A stretch of DNA of 32,546 bases. It comes from Thermoflexales bacterium. Its GTDB lineage: Bacteria > Chloroflexota > Anaerolineae > Fen-1058. The translations under genes and the position numbers were made by a program. The notes beneath the pieces are model-generated. The model ran no database searches, was not told where the DNA came from, and worked only from the letters and a program-made list of their open reading frames with translations. Positions 21,382-29,471 of this stretch are shown here, in pieces (positions within the stretch are counted from its first letter, which is position 1; every line of letters begins with the position of its first letter). The DNA is taken from assembly GCA_016931085.1 (NCBI GenBank), contig JAFGFO010000041.1, positions 1 through 32,546 on the forward strand. The letters run 5' to 3'.

Positions 21382-22587
21382 TTGGCAGATACGATAAAAC
21401 ATTGGAGGCATGTGCGAGCTAAATGGAACGAGCCATACATCATAGCGGCCTTGGTCGGCGTGCTGATCTTGGGCGCGCTGGCGATCGTGACGCTATCGCT
21501 AACGCTGGCGCGCCCGCAGCCAGACCAACTTGAGCCGGCTCAGACGAGCACGACGGGCGATTCGGAAACGGTCGAGGCGCGCGTGGTACGCGTGATTGAA
21601 ACGAGCCAGCGCCAAGTCGCGCCCGGCCAATCGCAGCCGGTGCAGCGCTTGGAACTGGAAATCCTCAGTGGCCCACTACGCGGGCAGCGCACCGAGGTCG
21701 AACACGGCGCGATGGGCATGACGAGCGAGGACTCGTTGTACCGCGAGGGTGATCACGTGCTGGCCATGGTCATCTCACGGCCCGGTGGTGGGCAAAGCCT
21801 GATGATCACCGATGTGGTGCGAGTGTGGTCGCTGGCGCTGCTGGCCGTGGCCTTCGTGGCCTTGACGATGCTGGTCAGCGGATGGAAAGGCGCGCGGGCA
21901 CTGGCAGGGCTGGCAATCAGCTTTGTGGTATTGATGGGCTTTGTCCTGCCGCAGATTTTGGCCGGGCGTGACCCGGTGTTGGTCAGCGTGATCGGCTCAT
22001 TCATCTTGCTGGCCATCACGCTGTACCTGACGCAAGGCTGGACGCTCAAGACGCACGCGGCATTGCTGGGCGTCCTGTTCAGCCTGATCTTGACCGGCGC
22101 TCTGGCCTCGTTCGCCGTTGACCTGGCACGGCTGAACGGTTTTGGCTCTGAAGAAGCCATGTTCTTGCAAGCGGCTGGCACGTCCATCAATGTGCGCGGG
22201 CTGCTGCTGGCAGGGATGATCGTGGGCACGCTGGGCGTGCTGGACGACGTGATCGTGGGGCAGGCGTCGACCGTGATGGAGCTGGCCCTGGCCAATCCCG
22301 CCTGGGGCTGGCGCGAGTTGTACCGGCGTGCGATGAACGTCGGTCACGATCACATCGCGGCCATGATCAACACGCTGGCATTGGCCTACGTTGGCGCGGC
22401 CATGCCGCTGCTGCTGCTATTCCAGTTGTATCCCGAACCGTGGCTGTACACGCTCAACCGTGAGCTGATCGCCGAAGAGGTCGCACGCACGCTGGTGGGC
22501 AGCTTGGGACTGACAGCCGCCGTGCCGATCACGACCATCATCGCCAGCCTGTTGCGGCATTCGACCAAGCGTTGGGGGCAAACCTGA
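21382..22587 (+). CDS. YibE/F family membrane protein
   Basis: The protein is 401 residues from TTG 21382, or 391 from GTG 21412. It has one N-terminal membrane helix (~20-42) and a soluble beta-rich domain (~60-140, VEARVVRVIETSQRQ... LEILSGPLRGQ). The YibE/F domain then has about seven helices, with the hallmarks TDVVRVWSLALLAVAF, LYLTQGWTLKTHAALLG, GTLGVLDDVIVGQASTVMEL and MNVGHDHIAAMINTLALAY. Members are presumed transporters with unknown substrate. The start is uncertain: GGAGG at 21404-21408 is only three bases before the GTG, whereas TTG has no ribosome-binding site. The gene stands alone between the IS remnant and a peroxiredoxin stub. Confidence 0.9.
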   Translation: MADTIKHWRHVRAKWNEPYIIAALVGVLILGALAIVTLSLTLARPQPDQLEPAQTSTTGDSETVEARVVRVIETSQRQVAPGQSQPVQRLELEILSGPLRGQRTEVEHGAMGMTSEDSLYREGDHVLAMVISRPGGGQSLMITDVVRVWSLALLAVAFVALTMLVSGWKGARALAGLAISFVVLMGFVLPQILAGRDPVLVSVIGSFILLAITLYLTQGWTLKTHAALLGVLFSLILTGALASFAVDLARLNGFGSEEAMFLQAAGTSINVRGLLLAGMIVGTLGVLDDVIVGQASTVMELALANPAWGWRELYRRAMNVGHDHIAAMINTLALAYVGAAMPLLLLFQLYPEPWLYTLNRELIAEEVARTLVGSLGLTAAVPITTIIASLLRHSTKRWGQT

Positions 22588-22615
22588 AACTATCTTCAGA
22601 CCCAGGATGTCAAAG

Positions 22616-22732
22616 ATGTTGGCACGCGTTGGCCAGCCAGCGCCCGATTTCGAGGTGAATGCGTTCGTGGCGGGCGAGGGCTTCAAGCCCGTCAAGCTTT
22701 CGGACTACAAGGGCGCAATCCAGACGAGATAG
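22616..22732 (+). pseudogene. 5' stub of a 2-Cys peroxiredoxin gene
   Basis: ATG 22616 opens 38 codons ending at TAG 22730-22732: MLARVGQPAPDFEVNAF, then GFKPVKLSDYKG, then unrelated AIQTR. This matches the first ~33 residues of typical AhpC/Prx1 peroxiredoxins up to just before the catalytic strand. The active-site Cys and the rest are deleted. A separate, apparently intact redoxin is at 1910-2377. Confidence 0.75.
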
Positions 22733-22784
22733 CAGGGGGACGCCAATAGAGGCCGCTCGGAAATAGGATTTGGAGAGTGTTTCG

Positions 22785-22836
22785 GATGCAGGCGAACACA
22801 AGACGTTCGCGCGAACGTCTTGTGTTCGCCTGCATC
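22785..22836. repeat. perfect 52-bp palindrome
   Basis: The arm 22785-22810 (GATGCAGGCGAACACAAGAC then GTTCGC) is followed at once by its exact reverse complement, 22811-22836. There is no spacer and no mismatch over 26 bp. TTTGCTATTCTTTG follows, only loosely T-rich. It lies between the peroxiredoxin stub and the Fur-box promoter. It could be a bidirectional terminator, a recombination or insertion scar, or a protein site. Confidence 0.9.
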
Positions 22837-22864
22837 TTTGCTATTCTTTGAATCTTTGTACCAC

Positions 22865-22912
22865 TTGACAATCGTTCGACAAGATAGTATAATGATAATA
22901 ATTCTCATTATC
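22865..22912 (+). promoter_or_regulatory. near-consensus sigma-70 promoter overlapped by a Fur box
   Basis: TTGACA (22865-22870), a 17-bp spacer, and TATAAT (22888-22893) match the consensus at every position. Immediately downstream, 22894-22912 matches the 19-bp Fur consensus at 16 positions. ATGATAAT (22892-22899) and ATTATCAT (22907-22914) form the inverted arms. The expected transcription start (~22900) lies inside the box, so bound Fur would block initiation. The target is fur itself and the downstream feo genes. Confidence 0.88.
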
Positions 22913-22925
22913 ATATAGAGGTAAA

Positions 22926-23363
22926 ATGAACCAGAAAAACCACCTGAGTCAAGCTCTTCACGTCAGCGGCCGCCGGCTGACCCGCCAACGGCGTCTGGTG
23001 ATGCAAGTGCTGGAGGAAAGCCAGGAACACCTGGACGCCGAGGCCCTCTACCGCCAGGCCAAGGCCCGCGATCCCAAGATCGGCCTGGCGACGATCTACC
23101 GGACCCTGGCGGCCTTGAAGGAAATGGGGCTGGTGGAAGAGCACCGCCTGGGAGAAAATCACGCTCACTTTGAGGCGGTCAAGGAGTCCCATTATCACTT
23201 TAACTGCTTGGGCTGCGGGCGGGTGATCGAGTTCGACGCGCCCCAGGTGATGCAAGTGGTACACGCCTTGAGCCAACGTGAGGCGCTGCAGGTCACGGGC
23301 ATTCACTTGTTTCTCAGCGGCTACTGCGCTCGATGCCGGAAGCAAGATGGGAGGGACGAATGA
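22926..23363 (+). CDS. fur: Fur family metal-responsive repressor
   Basis: This 145-residue protein has normal Fur length. The N-terminal winged helix contains RRLTRQRRLVMQVLEE and IGLATIYRTLAALKEMGLVE, the recognition helix. The C-terminal metal-binding and dimer domain has HAHFEAVKESHYHFNCLGCG with C94-x-x-C97 and a second pair C134-x-x-C137, the structural zinc site. GAGGTA precedes ATG 22926. The gene is preceded by a Fur box over its promoter and overlaps feoAB by four bases, so it probably represses itself and ferrous-iron uptake when iron is plentiful. Zur or PerR specificity cannot be excluded from sequence, but the FeoB linkage and operator favour Fur. Confidence 0.9.
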   Translation: MNQKNHLSQALHVSGRRLTRQRRLVMQVLEESQEHLDAEALYRQAKARDPKIGLATIYRTLAALKEMGLVEEHRLGENHAHFEAVKESHYHFNCLGCGRVIEFDAPQVMQVVHALSQREALQVTGIHLFLSGYCARCRKQDGRDE

Positions 23364-25684
23364 GCCAGGCCCTGGTGTCCCAAACGATCGTCGAACAAGT
23401 CCCGCTCTCCCAGGGCAGCCATGCGCTGGGCGGGGTGGGGGATTGGCTGGCGTTGAACGATTTGCCGGCTGGCGTCCGGGGTGTCGTGCGCCAATTGCGT
23501 GGCGGCAAGGAATTTGCCGGCCGCATGGCGGCCATAGGCTTTACGATCGAGGCCGAAGTAGAGATCGTCCAGAACACGGGCCGGGGCGCCATCCTAGTGT
23601 CGGTGCGCGAGCGGCAGCTCGCGCTGGGCCACGGCGAGGCCGCCAAGGTGCTCGTCGAGCCCTTAGCCGAACCAGTCCCCGTTCAAGCTGCTCCGCAGGG
23701 CGCGATCAAGGTCGCGTTGGTCGGCCAGCCCAACGCAGGCAAGTCGACTGTCTTTAACCTGCTGACCGGTCTCTCGCAGCACGTGGGCAACTGGCCGGGC
23801 AAGACCATCGAGCAAAAGAGCGGCCTGCACTGCCACGGGAAAAGAACGCTGTGGGTGGTTGACCTGCCTGGCACCTATAGCTTGACGGCCAACTCGTTGG
23901 AGGAGCGCATCACGCGCGACTATATCTTGACCGAAAAGCCGGACGTGGTGGTGGCCGTGGCGGATGCCACGGCGTTGGAACGCAACCTGTACCTGTTGTG
24001 CGAGCTGCTGGCGCTGCCGGCGCCGGTGGTTTTAGGCTTGAACATGATCGACGTGGCCGAGCAGCAGGGCATCCAGATCGAGCCGCACGTGTTGGAAGCC
24101 GCGCTGGGACTGCCTGTGGTACCCTTGATAGCCACCCGGAACAAGGGCATCCAGGAAATGGTGCAGGCTGTCGAGCGAGTCGCCTGCCAGGAGACCGTGT
24201 ATACCCCTCACCGCCCGGAAATTCGCCAGGATCACAGGGCGGTGCTCGAGCAGCTCGAAGAGCTGATCGCCGATCACACGCCGTCGCCTTATCCGTCTGA
24301 CTGGGTGGCGCTCAAGCTGCTCGAAGGAGACGCCGAGATCACACAGATGATGCAAGGGCAGTTGGCCGAGGCGGACTGGGCGCGGGTGCACGACATCCTC
24401 AAGGCGCACGAGGACGCCATCCTGGACATCGCCGGCGGGCGTTACGAATGGATCGAGCGCATGGTGCGGGCCGCCGTGACTCGCCCGCGGGCCGGTCAGA
24501 TCACCTTGACGGAACGCCTGGATCGGGTCGCCGTCCACCCCATCTGGGGGTGGGCGGTGCTCGTGGCGATACTGGGCGTGGCCTTTGGCTTGACCTTTGG
24601 CCTGGGCGCCCCCTTGCAGGAATACTTGGATGTGTACCTGGTGCAAGCCGGGGCCGGCTGGGCGCGCGCCGCGCTGAGCGGAGCGGGTGCAGCCTGGTGG
24701 CTGAGTGGGCTGCTGGTGGACGGCGTGATCGCGGGCGCCGGGATGGTGTTCACGTTCTTGCCTGTGCTGCTGATTTTCTTTGCCGTATTGGGCGTGATGG
24801 AAGACGTTGGGTACATGGCGCGGGCGGCGTATGTCACGGATCGCTTTATGCACCTGATGGGGCTGCACGGCAAGTCCTTCTTGCCCCTGTGTGTTGGCCT
24901 GGGCTGCAATGTGCCGGGCGTGCTCTGCACGCGCACCATCGATTCGCCCAAGGCCCGCTTGTTGACGATTCTGCTGACGCCGCTGGTGCCTTGTACGGCT
25001 CGCCTGGCTGTGCTGGCCGTGCTGGCGCCGCTGTTCTTTGGCCCGGCGGCTGCCTGGGTGGCGATGGGGGTGGTGGGGCTGAACCTGGCGCTGCTGGCCG
25101 GAATTGGCATTGCTCTCCACAAGCTGGTGCTGGGGGGCGAGCACGTGGCCTTTATCATGGAGATGCCGCTCTACCACGCGCCGAACGCGCGCACGATCGC
25201 GCTGGCCGTCTGGCAGCGCACGTTCGAGTTTCTGAAAAAAGCTGGCAGCGTTATCGTCGTGATGTCGGCTGTGATCTGGTGCCTTTCGGTCCTGCCGGAA
25301 GGCCACATCGATACCAGTTACCTGGTACGCCTGGGTCAAGGCTTGTCTCCGCTGGGCGCCTGGATGGGCTTGGACTGGCGGATGATCGTGGCCCTGTTGA
25401 GCGGTGTGATCGCCAAGGAGAACACCTTGGCCACGCTGGGGGTGCTTTACCAGGCCGGCTCGGTGGGGGGAGGGCTGGCGGAAACGCTGGCTGCCACGAC
25501 CAGCCCGGCAGCGGCGTTGGCTTTCCTGGTCGTGCAGTTGACTTTTGTGCCGTGCATTGCGACGATATCGGCCATCCGGCAAGAAACCCGCTCGTGGAAG
25601 TGGACCGCTTTCAGCGTGGGGTTGCTGCTGGTCGTATCGCTTGTCGCCGGCACGCTGGTGTACCAGCTCGCGCGCTTGTTTTAA
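23360..25684 (+). CDS. feoB: FeoA-FeoB fusion, ferrous iron transporter
   Basis: This 774-residue protein imports Fe(II) across the cytoplasmic membrane. Residues ~28-100 are a FeoA (SH3-like) domain (LNDLPAGVRGVVRQLRGG, RMAAIGFTIEAEVEIV). The G domain follows with G1 GQPNAGKS (~122-129), the switch NWPGKTIEQK, G3 DLPGTYSL and G4 NMID. Then come a helical domain and about ten membrane helices with the Gate motifs (GYMARAAYVTDRFMHLMGLHGKSF, CNVPGVLCTRTI, KENTLATLG). ATG 23360 overlaps the fur stop (ATGA) and has GGGAGGG seven bases upstream. An in-frame ATG at 23333, inside fur, is less likely. Regulation is through the Fur box upstream of fur. Confidence 0.95.
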   Translation: MSQALVSQTIVEQVPLSQGSHALGGVGDWLALNDLPAGVRGVVRQLRGGKEFAGRMAAIGFTIEAEVEIVQNTGRGAILVSVRERQLALGHGEAAKVLVEPLAEPVPVQAAPQGAIKVALVGQPNAGKSTVFNLLTGLSQHVGNWPGKTIEQKSGLHCHGKRTLWVVDLPGTYSLTANSLEERITRDYILTEKPDVVVAVADATALERNLYLLCELLALPAPVVLGLNMIDVAEQQGIQIEPHVLEAALGLPVVPLIATRNKGIQEMVQAVERVACQETVYTPHRPEIRQDHRAVLEQLEELIADHTPSPYPSDWVALKLLEGDAEITQMMQGQLAEADWARVHDILKAHEDAILDIAGGRYEWIERMVRAAVTRPRAGQITLTERLDRVAVHPIWGWAVLVAILGVAFGLTFGLGAPLQEYLDVYLVQAGAGWARAALSGAGAAWWLSGLLVDGVIAGAGMVFTFLPVLLIFFAVLGVMEDVGYMARAAYVTDRFMHLMGLHGKSFLPLCVGLGCNVPGVLCTRTIDSPKARLLTILLTPLVPCTARLAVLAVLAPLFFGPAAAWVAMGVVGLNLALLAGIGIALHKLVLGGEHVAFIMEMPLYHAPNARTIALAVWQRTFEFLKKAGSVIVVMSAVIWCLSVLPEGHIDTSYLVRLGQGLSPLGAWMGLDWRMIVALLSGVIAKENTLATLGVLYQAGSVGGGLAETLAATTSPAAALAFLVVQLTFVPCIATISAIRQETRSWKWTAFSVGLLLVVSLVAGTLVYQLARLF

Positions 25685-25703
25685 GGAGAAATGGAGGATC
25701 TAT

Positions 25704-26789
25704 ATGACCAAGATTCTGGTTTACGGCAGCGGGCCGTTGGGGAGTCTGTTCGCTGCGCGATTGCAGGAGGGTGGAAACGACGTTTCGATCCTGGCGCGGG
25801 GGCAGCGCTTGGATGATCTGCGCGAGCACGGGGTCGTGCTGGTGGATGTGCAGACGAAGGCACAAACCATCACCCGTGTAAATGTCGTCGAGGAGCTGGC
25901 CCCCGACGACGCCTACGATCTGGTGCTGGTCATCATGCGTAAGAATCACGCCCTGCAGGTACTGCCAGTCTTGGCGGCAAACCGGCACGCGCCCAACGTG
26001 CTGTTCCTGAGCAACAACGCGGCCGGCTCGGATGCCTACATCGAGGCGCTGGGCCATAAGCGGGTGCTGATCGGCTTTCCCAACTCGGCCGGATACCGCG
26101 AGGGGCACGTGGTACACTGCCTGGCGGGCACGCAGGACGATCCGGCGTTCGTCCCCTTTGGCGAGGTGGATGGACAGATCACGGAGCGGACGCGGCAAGT
26201 CGCGCGCATCATTGAGAGCGCACCAGGCTTTGGGGCCGAGATCCGCACCGACATGGACGCCTGGCTCAAGACCCATGTCGCGCTGCTCTTCCCCTCGCTG
26301 GCGCCCACCCTCTACGCCGCCGGTGTCGACAACTACCGGCTGGCGCGCACCCGCGACCTGGTCGTGCTGGCCATTCGGGCCATACGCGAGGGATTTCGCG
26401 TGCTGCATGCGTTGGGCATACCCGTTACGCCATCGAAATTGAGGCTGATCGAGTGGCTGCCAGAGCCAATCCTGGTCCTGCTGGCGCAGCGCCTGTTGGC
26501 CAACCCGCTCATGGAAACCGCGTTGGTGAAACATGCTGAGGCTGCCCGTAGCGAGGTGCAGCACCTGATCGGTGAATTCATGGCGCTGGCGCGGAGCACG
26601 TCGGTTCCCACGCCGACGATCGATCGCCTGCTTGAGTACTACGAGCCAGGCGCACCGCCAGTGCCCGATGGCAGCGCCAAGATCCCCCTGCGGTGGGGCG
26701 GGCTGCTTTTGGGGGCGGCCGTGCTGGCAGCGGCGCTGCTCGGCGGCGTGTGGGTGACGAGAAAGCTGCATCGCAAAAGAAATCCGTAA
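25704..26789 (+). CDS. ketopantoate reductase-like protein with C-terminal membrane helix
   Basis: This 361-residue protein has an N-terminal Rossmann fold with the NADP-binding YGSGPLGSLFAARL motif (~7-20), as in ApbA/PanE. In PanE the catalytic Lys is followed by two conserved Asn (K-x-x-x-N-x-x-x-N). Here the Lys is kept in AWLKTHVALLFPS but both Asn are replaced by Ala and Pro, so ketopantoate is a doubtful substrate. The C-terminus carries a hydrophobic helix (LLLGAAVLAAALLGGVWV) and a basic tail, anchoring it to the membrane, which is unusual for the family. It begins 19 bp after feoB, with GGAGGA (25692-25697) before the ATG, and probably belongs to the same transcript. Confidence 0.85.
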   Translation: MTKILVYGSGPLGSLFAARLQEGGNDVSILARGQRLDDLREHGVVLVDVQTKAQTITRVNVVEELAPDDAYDLVLVIMRKNHALQVLPVLAANRHAPNVLFLSNNAAGSDAYIEALGHKRVLIGFPNSAGYREGHVVHCLAGTQDDPAFVPFGEVDGQITERTRQVARIIESAPGFGAEIRTDMDAWLKTHVALLFPSLAPTLYAAGVDNYRLARTRDLVVLAIRAIREGFRVLHALGIPVTPSKLRLIEWLPEPILVLLAQRLLANPLMETALVKHAEAARSEVQHLIGEFMALARSTSVPTPTIDRLLEYYEPGAPPVPDGSAKIPLRWGGLLLGAAVLAAALLGGVWVTRKLHRKRNP

Positions 26790-26798
26790 GGGAGGGCT

Positions 26799-27407
26799 AT
26801 GACTATCGAGACAACGTTCAGGAGCATCTTTTTCACCTTGTTCATCGCGGTTCTCGTCATCCGCCTCTACTTTGGCTGGAAGATACGTCGAGCTGACGGT
26901 GGTAGCTGGTTTGTCCAAAAAGAAGCTGTCGAGCGCGAAGGCTGGTGGAGTATCTTGCTCCGCTTTGTCATGTTCTTGTACATGATTGCCGTGGCGATCG
27001 CATACGCCGCTAATCCTCCGTGGCTCAGTTCTTTCGTGGCCCCTTTCCCCATCTGGTTGCGCTGGATGGGTGTGGTGATGGGCGGGCTTGGCTTGCTCTT
27101 GCTCGTTTGGGTTCATGATACGCTTGGCAGACACTGGTCCACCAATCTTCAACTCAAAGAAGTGCACACGCTCGTCACCGGCGGCCCTTATCGCTGGGCC
27201 AGGCATCCCATGTATACAGCGCTTTTCGCTTTCTTTGTCGGGCTTGCGCTCACCGCCGCGAGCTGGTTGATCGTGCTGTTGGTTGTCATTTCAATCGCTG
27301 GGCTCTATGCCCGGATTGGCAAAGAAGAAGGCATGATGGTCGAGCAGTTTGGCGACGAGTACTGCCAGTACATGAAACACACCGGGCGATTTTTGCCAGG
27401 GCTGTAA
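26799..27407 (+). CDS. isoprenylcysteine carboxyl methyltransferase (ICMT/PEMT)-like protein
   Basis: This 202-residue integral membrane protein has about five helices. The cofactor region carries LVTGGPYRWARHPMYTALF (R-H-P motif) and, near the end, KEEGMMVEQFGDEYCQYMKH, the acidic segment of the ICMT/PEMT superfamily. The family transfers methyl groups from S-adenosylmethionine to lipid-linked or membrane substrates. Bacteria do not usually prenylate cysteines, so the real substrate is unknown. It starts nine bases after the reductase-like gene with GGGAGGG upstream, and is the first of three such proteins in this run. Confidence 0.88.
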   Translation: MTIETTFRSIFFTLFIAVLVIRLYFGWKIRRADGGSWFVQKEAVEREGWWSILLRFVMFLYMIAVAIAYAANPPWLSSFVAPFPIWLRWMGVVMGGLGLLLLVWVHDTLGRHWSTNLQLKEVHTLVTGGPYRWARHPMYTALFAFFVGLALTAASWLIVLLVVISIAGLYARIGKEEGMMVEQFGDEYCQYMKHTGRFLPGL

Positions 27408-27453
27408 GGGTGTTACAAATAGCCGAAATGACGAGATGAAGACGAGGTGAGAC

Positions 27454-27840
27454 ATGCCCCAACTGGTCAAAGGTGGCAAATGGGTGTTTGGCTGGGTGAT
27501 CGTGGGGCCTCGAGGCGAGATCCCCATCCCCCCCGAGGCATACCGCGAGTACGGCTTCAAAGCGGGAGAGCCGGTGGTTTTTTTGCGAGGCAGCCGGCGC
27601 TCGGGCGGCTTGGGCGTGGGGCGGCTCGAACGCGTGCCCGAGCGCCTGCTGGGGCGCGCGCTGGGCCACGGCCAGGTGGGTGAGAATGGGCAAGTCGTAG
27701 CGCCACCTGGGGTGAGCGTCCAGCCGGGCAGCCGCCTGCTAGTCGTGCGCGGAAGCGGCCTGGCCCTGGGCTTTATAGCCCAAGGGCCAATTTACGAGGA
27801 AGCGCTCAAGCACCCCGAACTAGAGCTTTTCCAGCCATGA
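27454..27840 (+). CDS. AbrB/SpoVT-like swapped-hairpin protein
   Basis: This 128-residue protein has an internal pseudo-repeat: WVIVGPRGEIPIPPEAYREY then GFKAGEPVVFLRGSR, and later VGENGQVVAPPGVSVQPGSRLLVVRGS. This strand-strand-PPE-xGxxxGxxV-V pattern is that of AbrB/MazE/SpoVT swapped-hairpin domains, here twice in one chain. It may bind DNA or act as a small regulatory or scaffold protein. GAGGTGA (27443-27449) precedes the ATG. The stop overlaps the next start (ATGA), so it is translationally coupled to the PEP-utilizing protein, which suggests a functional pair. Confidence 0.75.
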   Translation: MPQLVKGGKWVFGWVIVGPRGEIPIPPEAYREYGFKAGEPVVFLRGSRRSGGLGVGRLERVPERLLGRALGHGQVGENGQVVAPPGVSVQPGSRLLVVRGSGLALGFIAQGPIYEEALKHPELELFQP

Positions 27841-29471
27841 AGGACACCCCAACACAACAGGCCCATCGCCTCGCCGGCGAGTGGAACGACAGCTTGAGCG
27901 GCGACTATATGTGGACGAACAGCAATTTCTGTGAGGCGATCTGTGATGTGATGACACCGGCCACCTGGTCGATGTGGGAGATCTACACGGAAGCCGTTCC
28001 CTTCCAGGTACCGGGCTATCCGCTGGTGGGCATCATCGGCGGTCGCCCCTACATCAACCTGAGCGTGTTGGCCTCTCTGGGCCAGGCGTTGGGCATGGAT
28101 GCTCACGAGATGCTCCAAAGGGCAGAAGACCTGTGGGGCCGGGTGCCTGAAGGGGTGACTGTGCCCCAGCTCCCTTTGACACGCTGGCAGTTGCTTGCCA
28201 CCATGCTGCCGGCGCTTTTGAGGGTGCGCATGGCGCTGCGCGTGAGCGAGGCGGAAATCCGGGCGTTCACAGCCGAATGTCCCGGCTGGTGCACGGCGAT
28301 GCGCCAGCGCATTCGCCAGATCGGCTCGCCGGGCGAGCTGGCTGGCGTGTGGCGCGGCGAGCTGCACGCGTACTTTGGACGCGCCTGGCGCGCCGTGCGG
28401 GCGGCGGTGGACTCCACTCTCATTGGCCGCCTGCGGCGCGAGCTGATCGAGCTGGTCGGCACAACTGACGCCAACGCGCTGCTTTCGAACCTGAGCGGCC
28501 CAGGACACCTGGCCAGCCTCGGCCCGCTGGTGGGCCTCTCGAAGGTGGCGCGCGGTGCGATGAGCCGGGAGGAGTATCTGCAGCAATACGGCCACCGGGG
28601 GCCACACGAGATGGAGCTCTCTATCCCCAGGCCTGCGGAGGATCTGGCGTGGCTTGACCAGCAGTTGGCGACGATCACCGGCTCGCCTGTCGACGCGGAG
28701 GCGCTCTTGGATAGGCAGCGCGCAGAATTCGACGCCACCTGGGGGCGTTTCCTGCGGCGCTGGCCAAGCAAGGCCAAGTCTATCCAGCGCCGCATCGAGC
28801 AGGCTGGGGCGAGTGCTCGTCTGCGCGAAGACGCGCGCTCCGAGGCAACCCGCGTTGTATGGGTGATCCGCCAGTTCGCCCTGCGCGCCGGCGAGCTGGC
28901 CGGCCTCGAAAGAGACGAGGTCTTTTTTCTATCTTTCGACGAGGTGCTCGCCCTTCTGTCTGGTGATAACGCAGCGTTGGCGTTCGTCCCGGCCCGGCGG
29001 GAACTGCACGCCCGCTACAGCGCCCTGCCGCCCTATCCGGCGATCATTGTCGGCCGCTTCGATCCTTTCAAGTGGGCCGCTGACCCCCAACGGCGGAGTG
29101 ATCTTTTTGACTCGCGCGCCTCGCCTGTTCCCGCAGCCAGCGCGATCACCGGCTTTGCCGGCGCGGCGGGCATCGTCGAAGGGCTGGTGCGCCGCATAGA
29201 TAGCCCAGAGCAAGGTGACCAGCTCCGGCCGGGCGAGATACTGGTCACGGCGACGACAAATGTCGGTTGGACGCCGCTCTTTCCGCGCGCGGCCGCGATT
29301 GTTACAGACGTGGGCGCGCCGCTGTCGCACGCCGCGATTGTCGCGCGCGAGTTGGGCATCCCGGCGGTCGTCGGCTGTGGCAACGCGACGATGCGTTTGC
29401 ACACTGGTGACCGGGTGCGCGTCAAAGGTGGGGAGGGGGTTGTGGAAATTTTAGACAGGAGGGATATATGA
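27837..29471 (+). CDS. PEP-utilizing mobile-domain protein without ATP-grasp domain
   Basis: This 544-residue protein ends in the phosphohistidine swivelling domain of PEP synthase, PPDK and rifampin phosphotransferase (~425-540), with GEILVTATTNVGWTPLFPRA and GAPLSHAAIVARELGIPAVV. His498 is the phosphorylatable His. The N-terminal ATP-grasp domain expected in PEP synthases is missing. The first ~420 residues are helical, with WNDSLSGDYMWTNSNFCEAICDVMTPATW (shown here only as a landmark region, residues ~16-44) and an R-G-P-H-E-M-E-L segment, as in the central part of rifampin phosphotransferase-like proteins. It may need a partner kinase or act as a phosphocarrier. It overlaps the AbrB-like gene and the next ICMT-like gene by four bases each. 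Confidence 0.85.
   Translation: MKDTPTQQAHRLAGEWNDSLSGDYMWTNSNFCEAICDVMTPATWSMWEIYTEAVPFQVPGYPLVGIIGGRPYINLSVLASLGQALGMDAHEMLQRAEDLWGRVPEGVTVPQLPLTRWQLLATMLPALLRVRMALRVSEAEIRAFTAECPGWCTAMRQRIRQIGSPGELAGVWRGELHAYFGRAWRAVRAAVDSTLIGRLRRELIELVGTTDANALLSNLSGPGHLASLGPLVGLSKVARGAMSREEYLQQYGHRGPHEMELSIPRPAEDLAWLDQQLATITGSPVDAEALLDRQRAEFDATWGRFLRRWPSKAKSIQRRIEQAGASARLREDARSEATRVVWVIRQFALRAGELAGLERDEVFFLSFDEVLALLSGDNAALAFVPARRELHARYSALPPYPAIIVGRFDPFKWAADPQRRSDLFDSRASPVPAASAITGFAGAAGIVEGLVRRIDSPEQGDQLRPGEILVTATTNVGWTPLFPRAAAIVTDVGAPLSHAAIVARELGIPAVVGCGNATMRLHTGDRVRVKGGEGVVEILDRRDI

Noticed and set aside
22785..22836. LexA/SOS box within the palindrome
   Set aside because: CGAAC and GTTCG occur but with a 7-bp spacing instead of the 4-bp spacing of the GAAC-N4-GTTC type.
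22785..22850. Palindrome as a confident rho-independent terminator of the YibE/F gene
   Set aside because: No uninterrupted T-run follows, and it lies about 200 bp after the stop codon, so it is reported only as a palindrome.
23333..23359. Upstream ATG for the FeoA-FeoB fusion
   Set aside because: ATG 23360 overlaps the fur stop and has a strong ribosome-binding site at correct spacing; the upstream ATG lies inside fur without one.
24032..27206. Long minus-strand open frames opposite feoB and the reductase-like gene (516 and 531 codons)
   Set aside because: They are antisense shadows of GC-rich genes, with Arg/His/Gln-rich composition and no recognisable domains.
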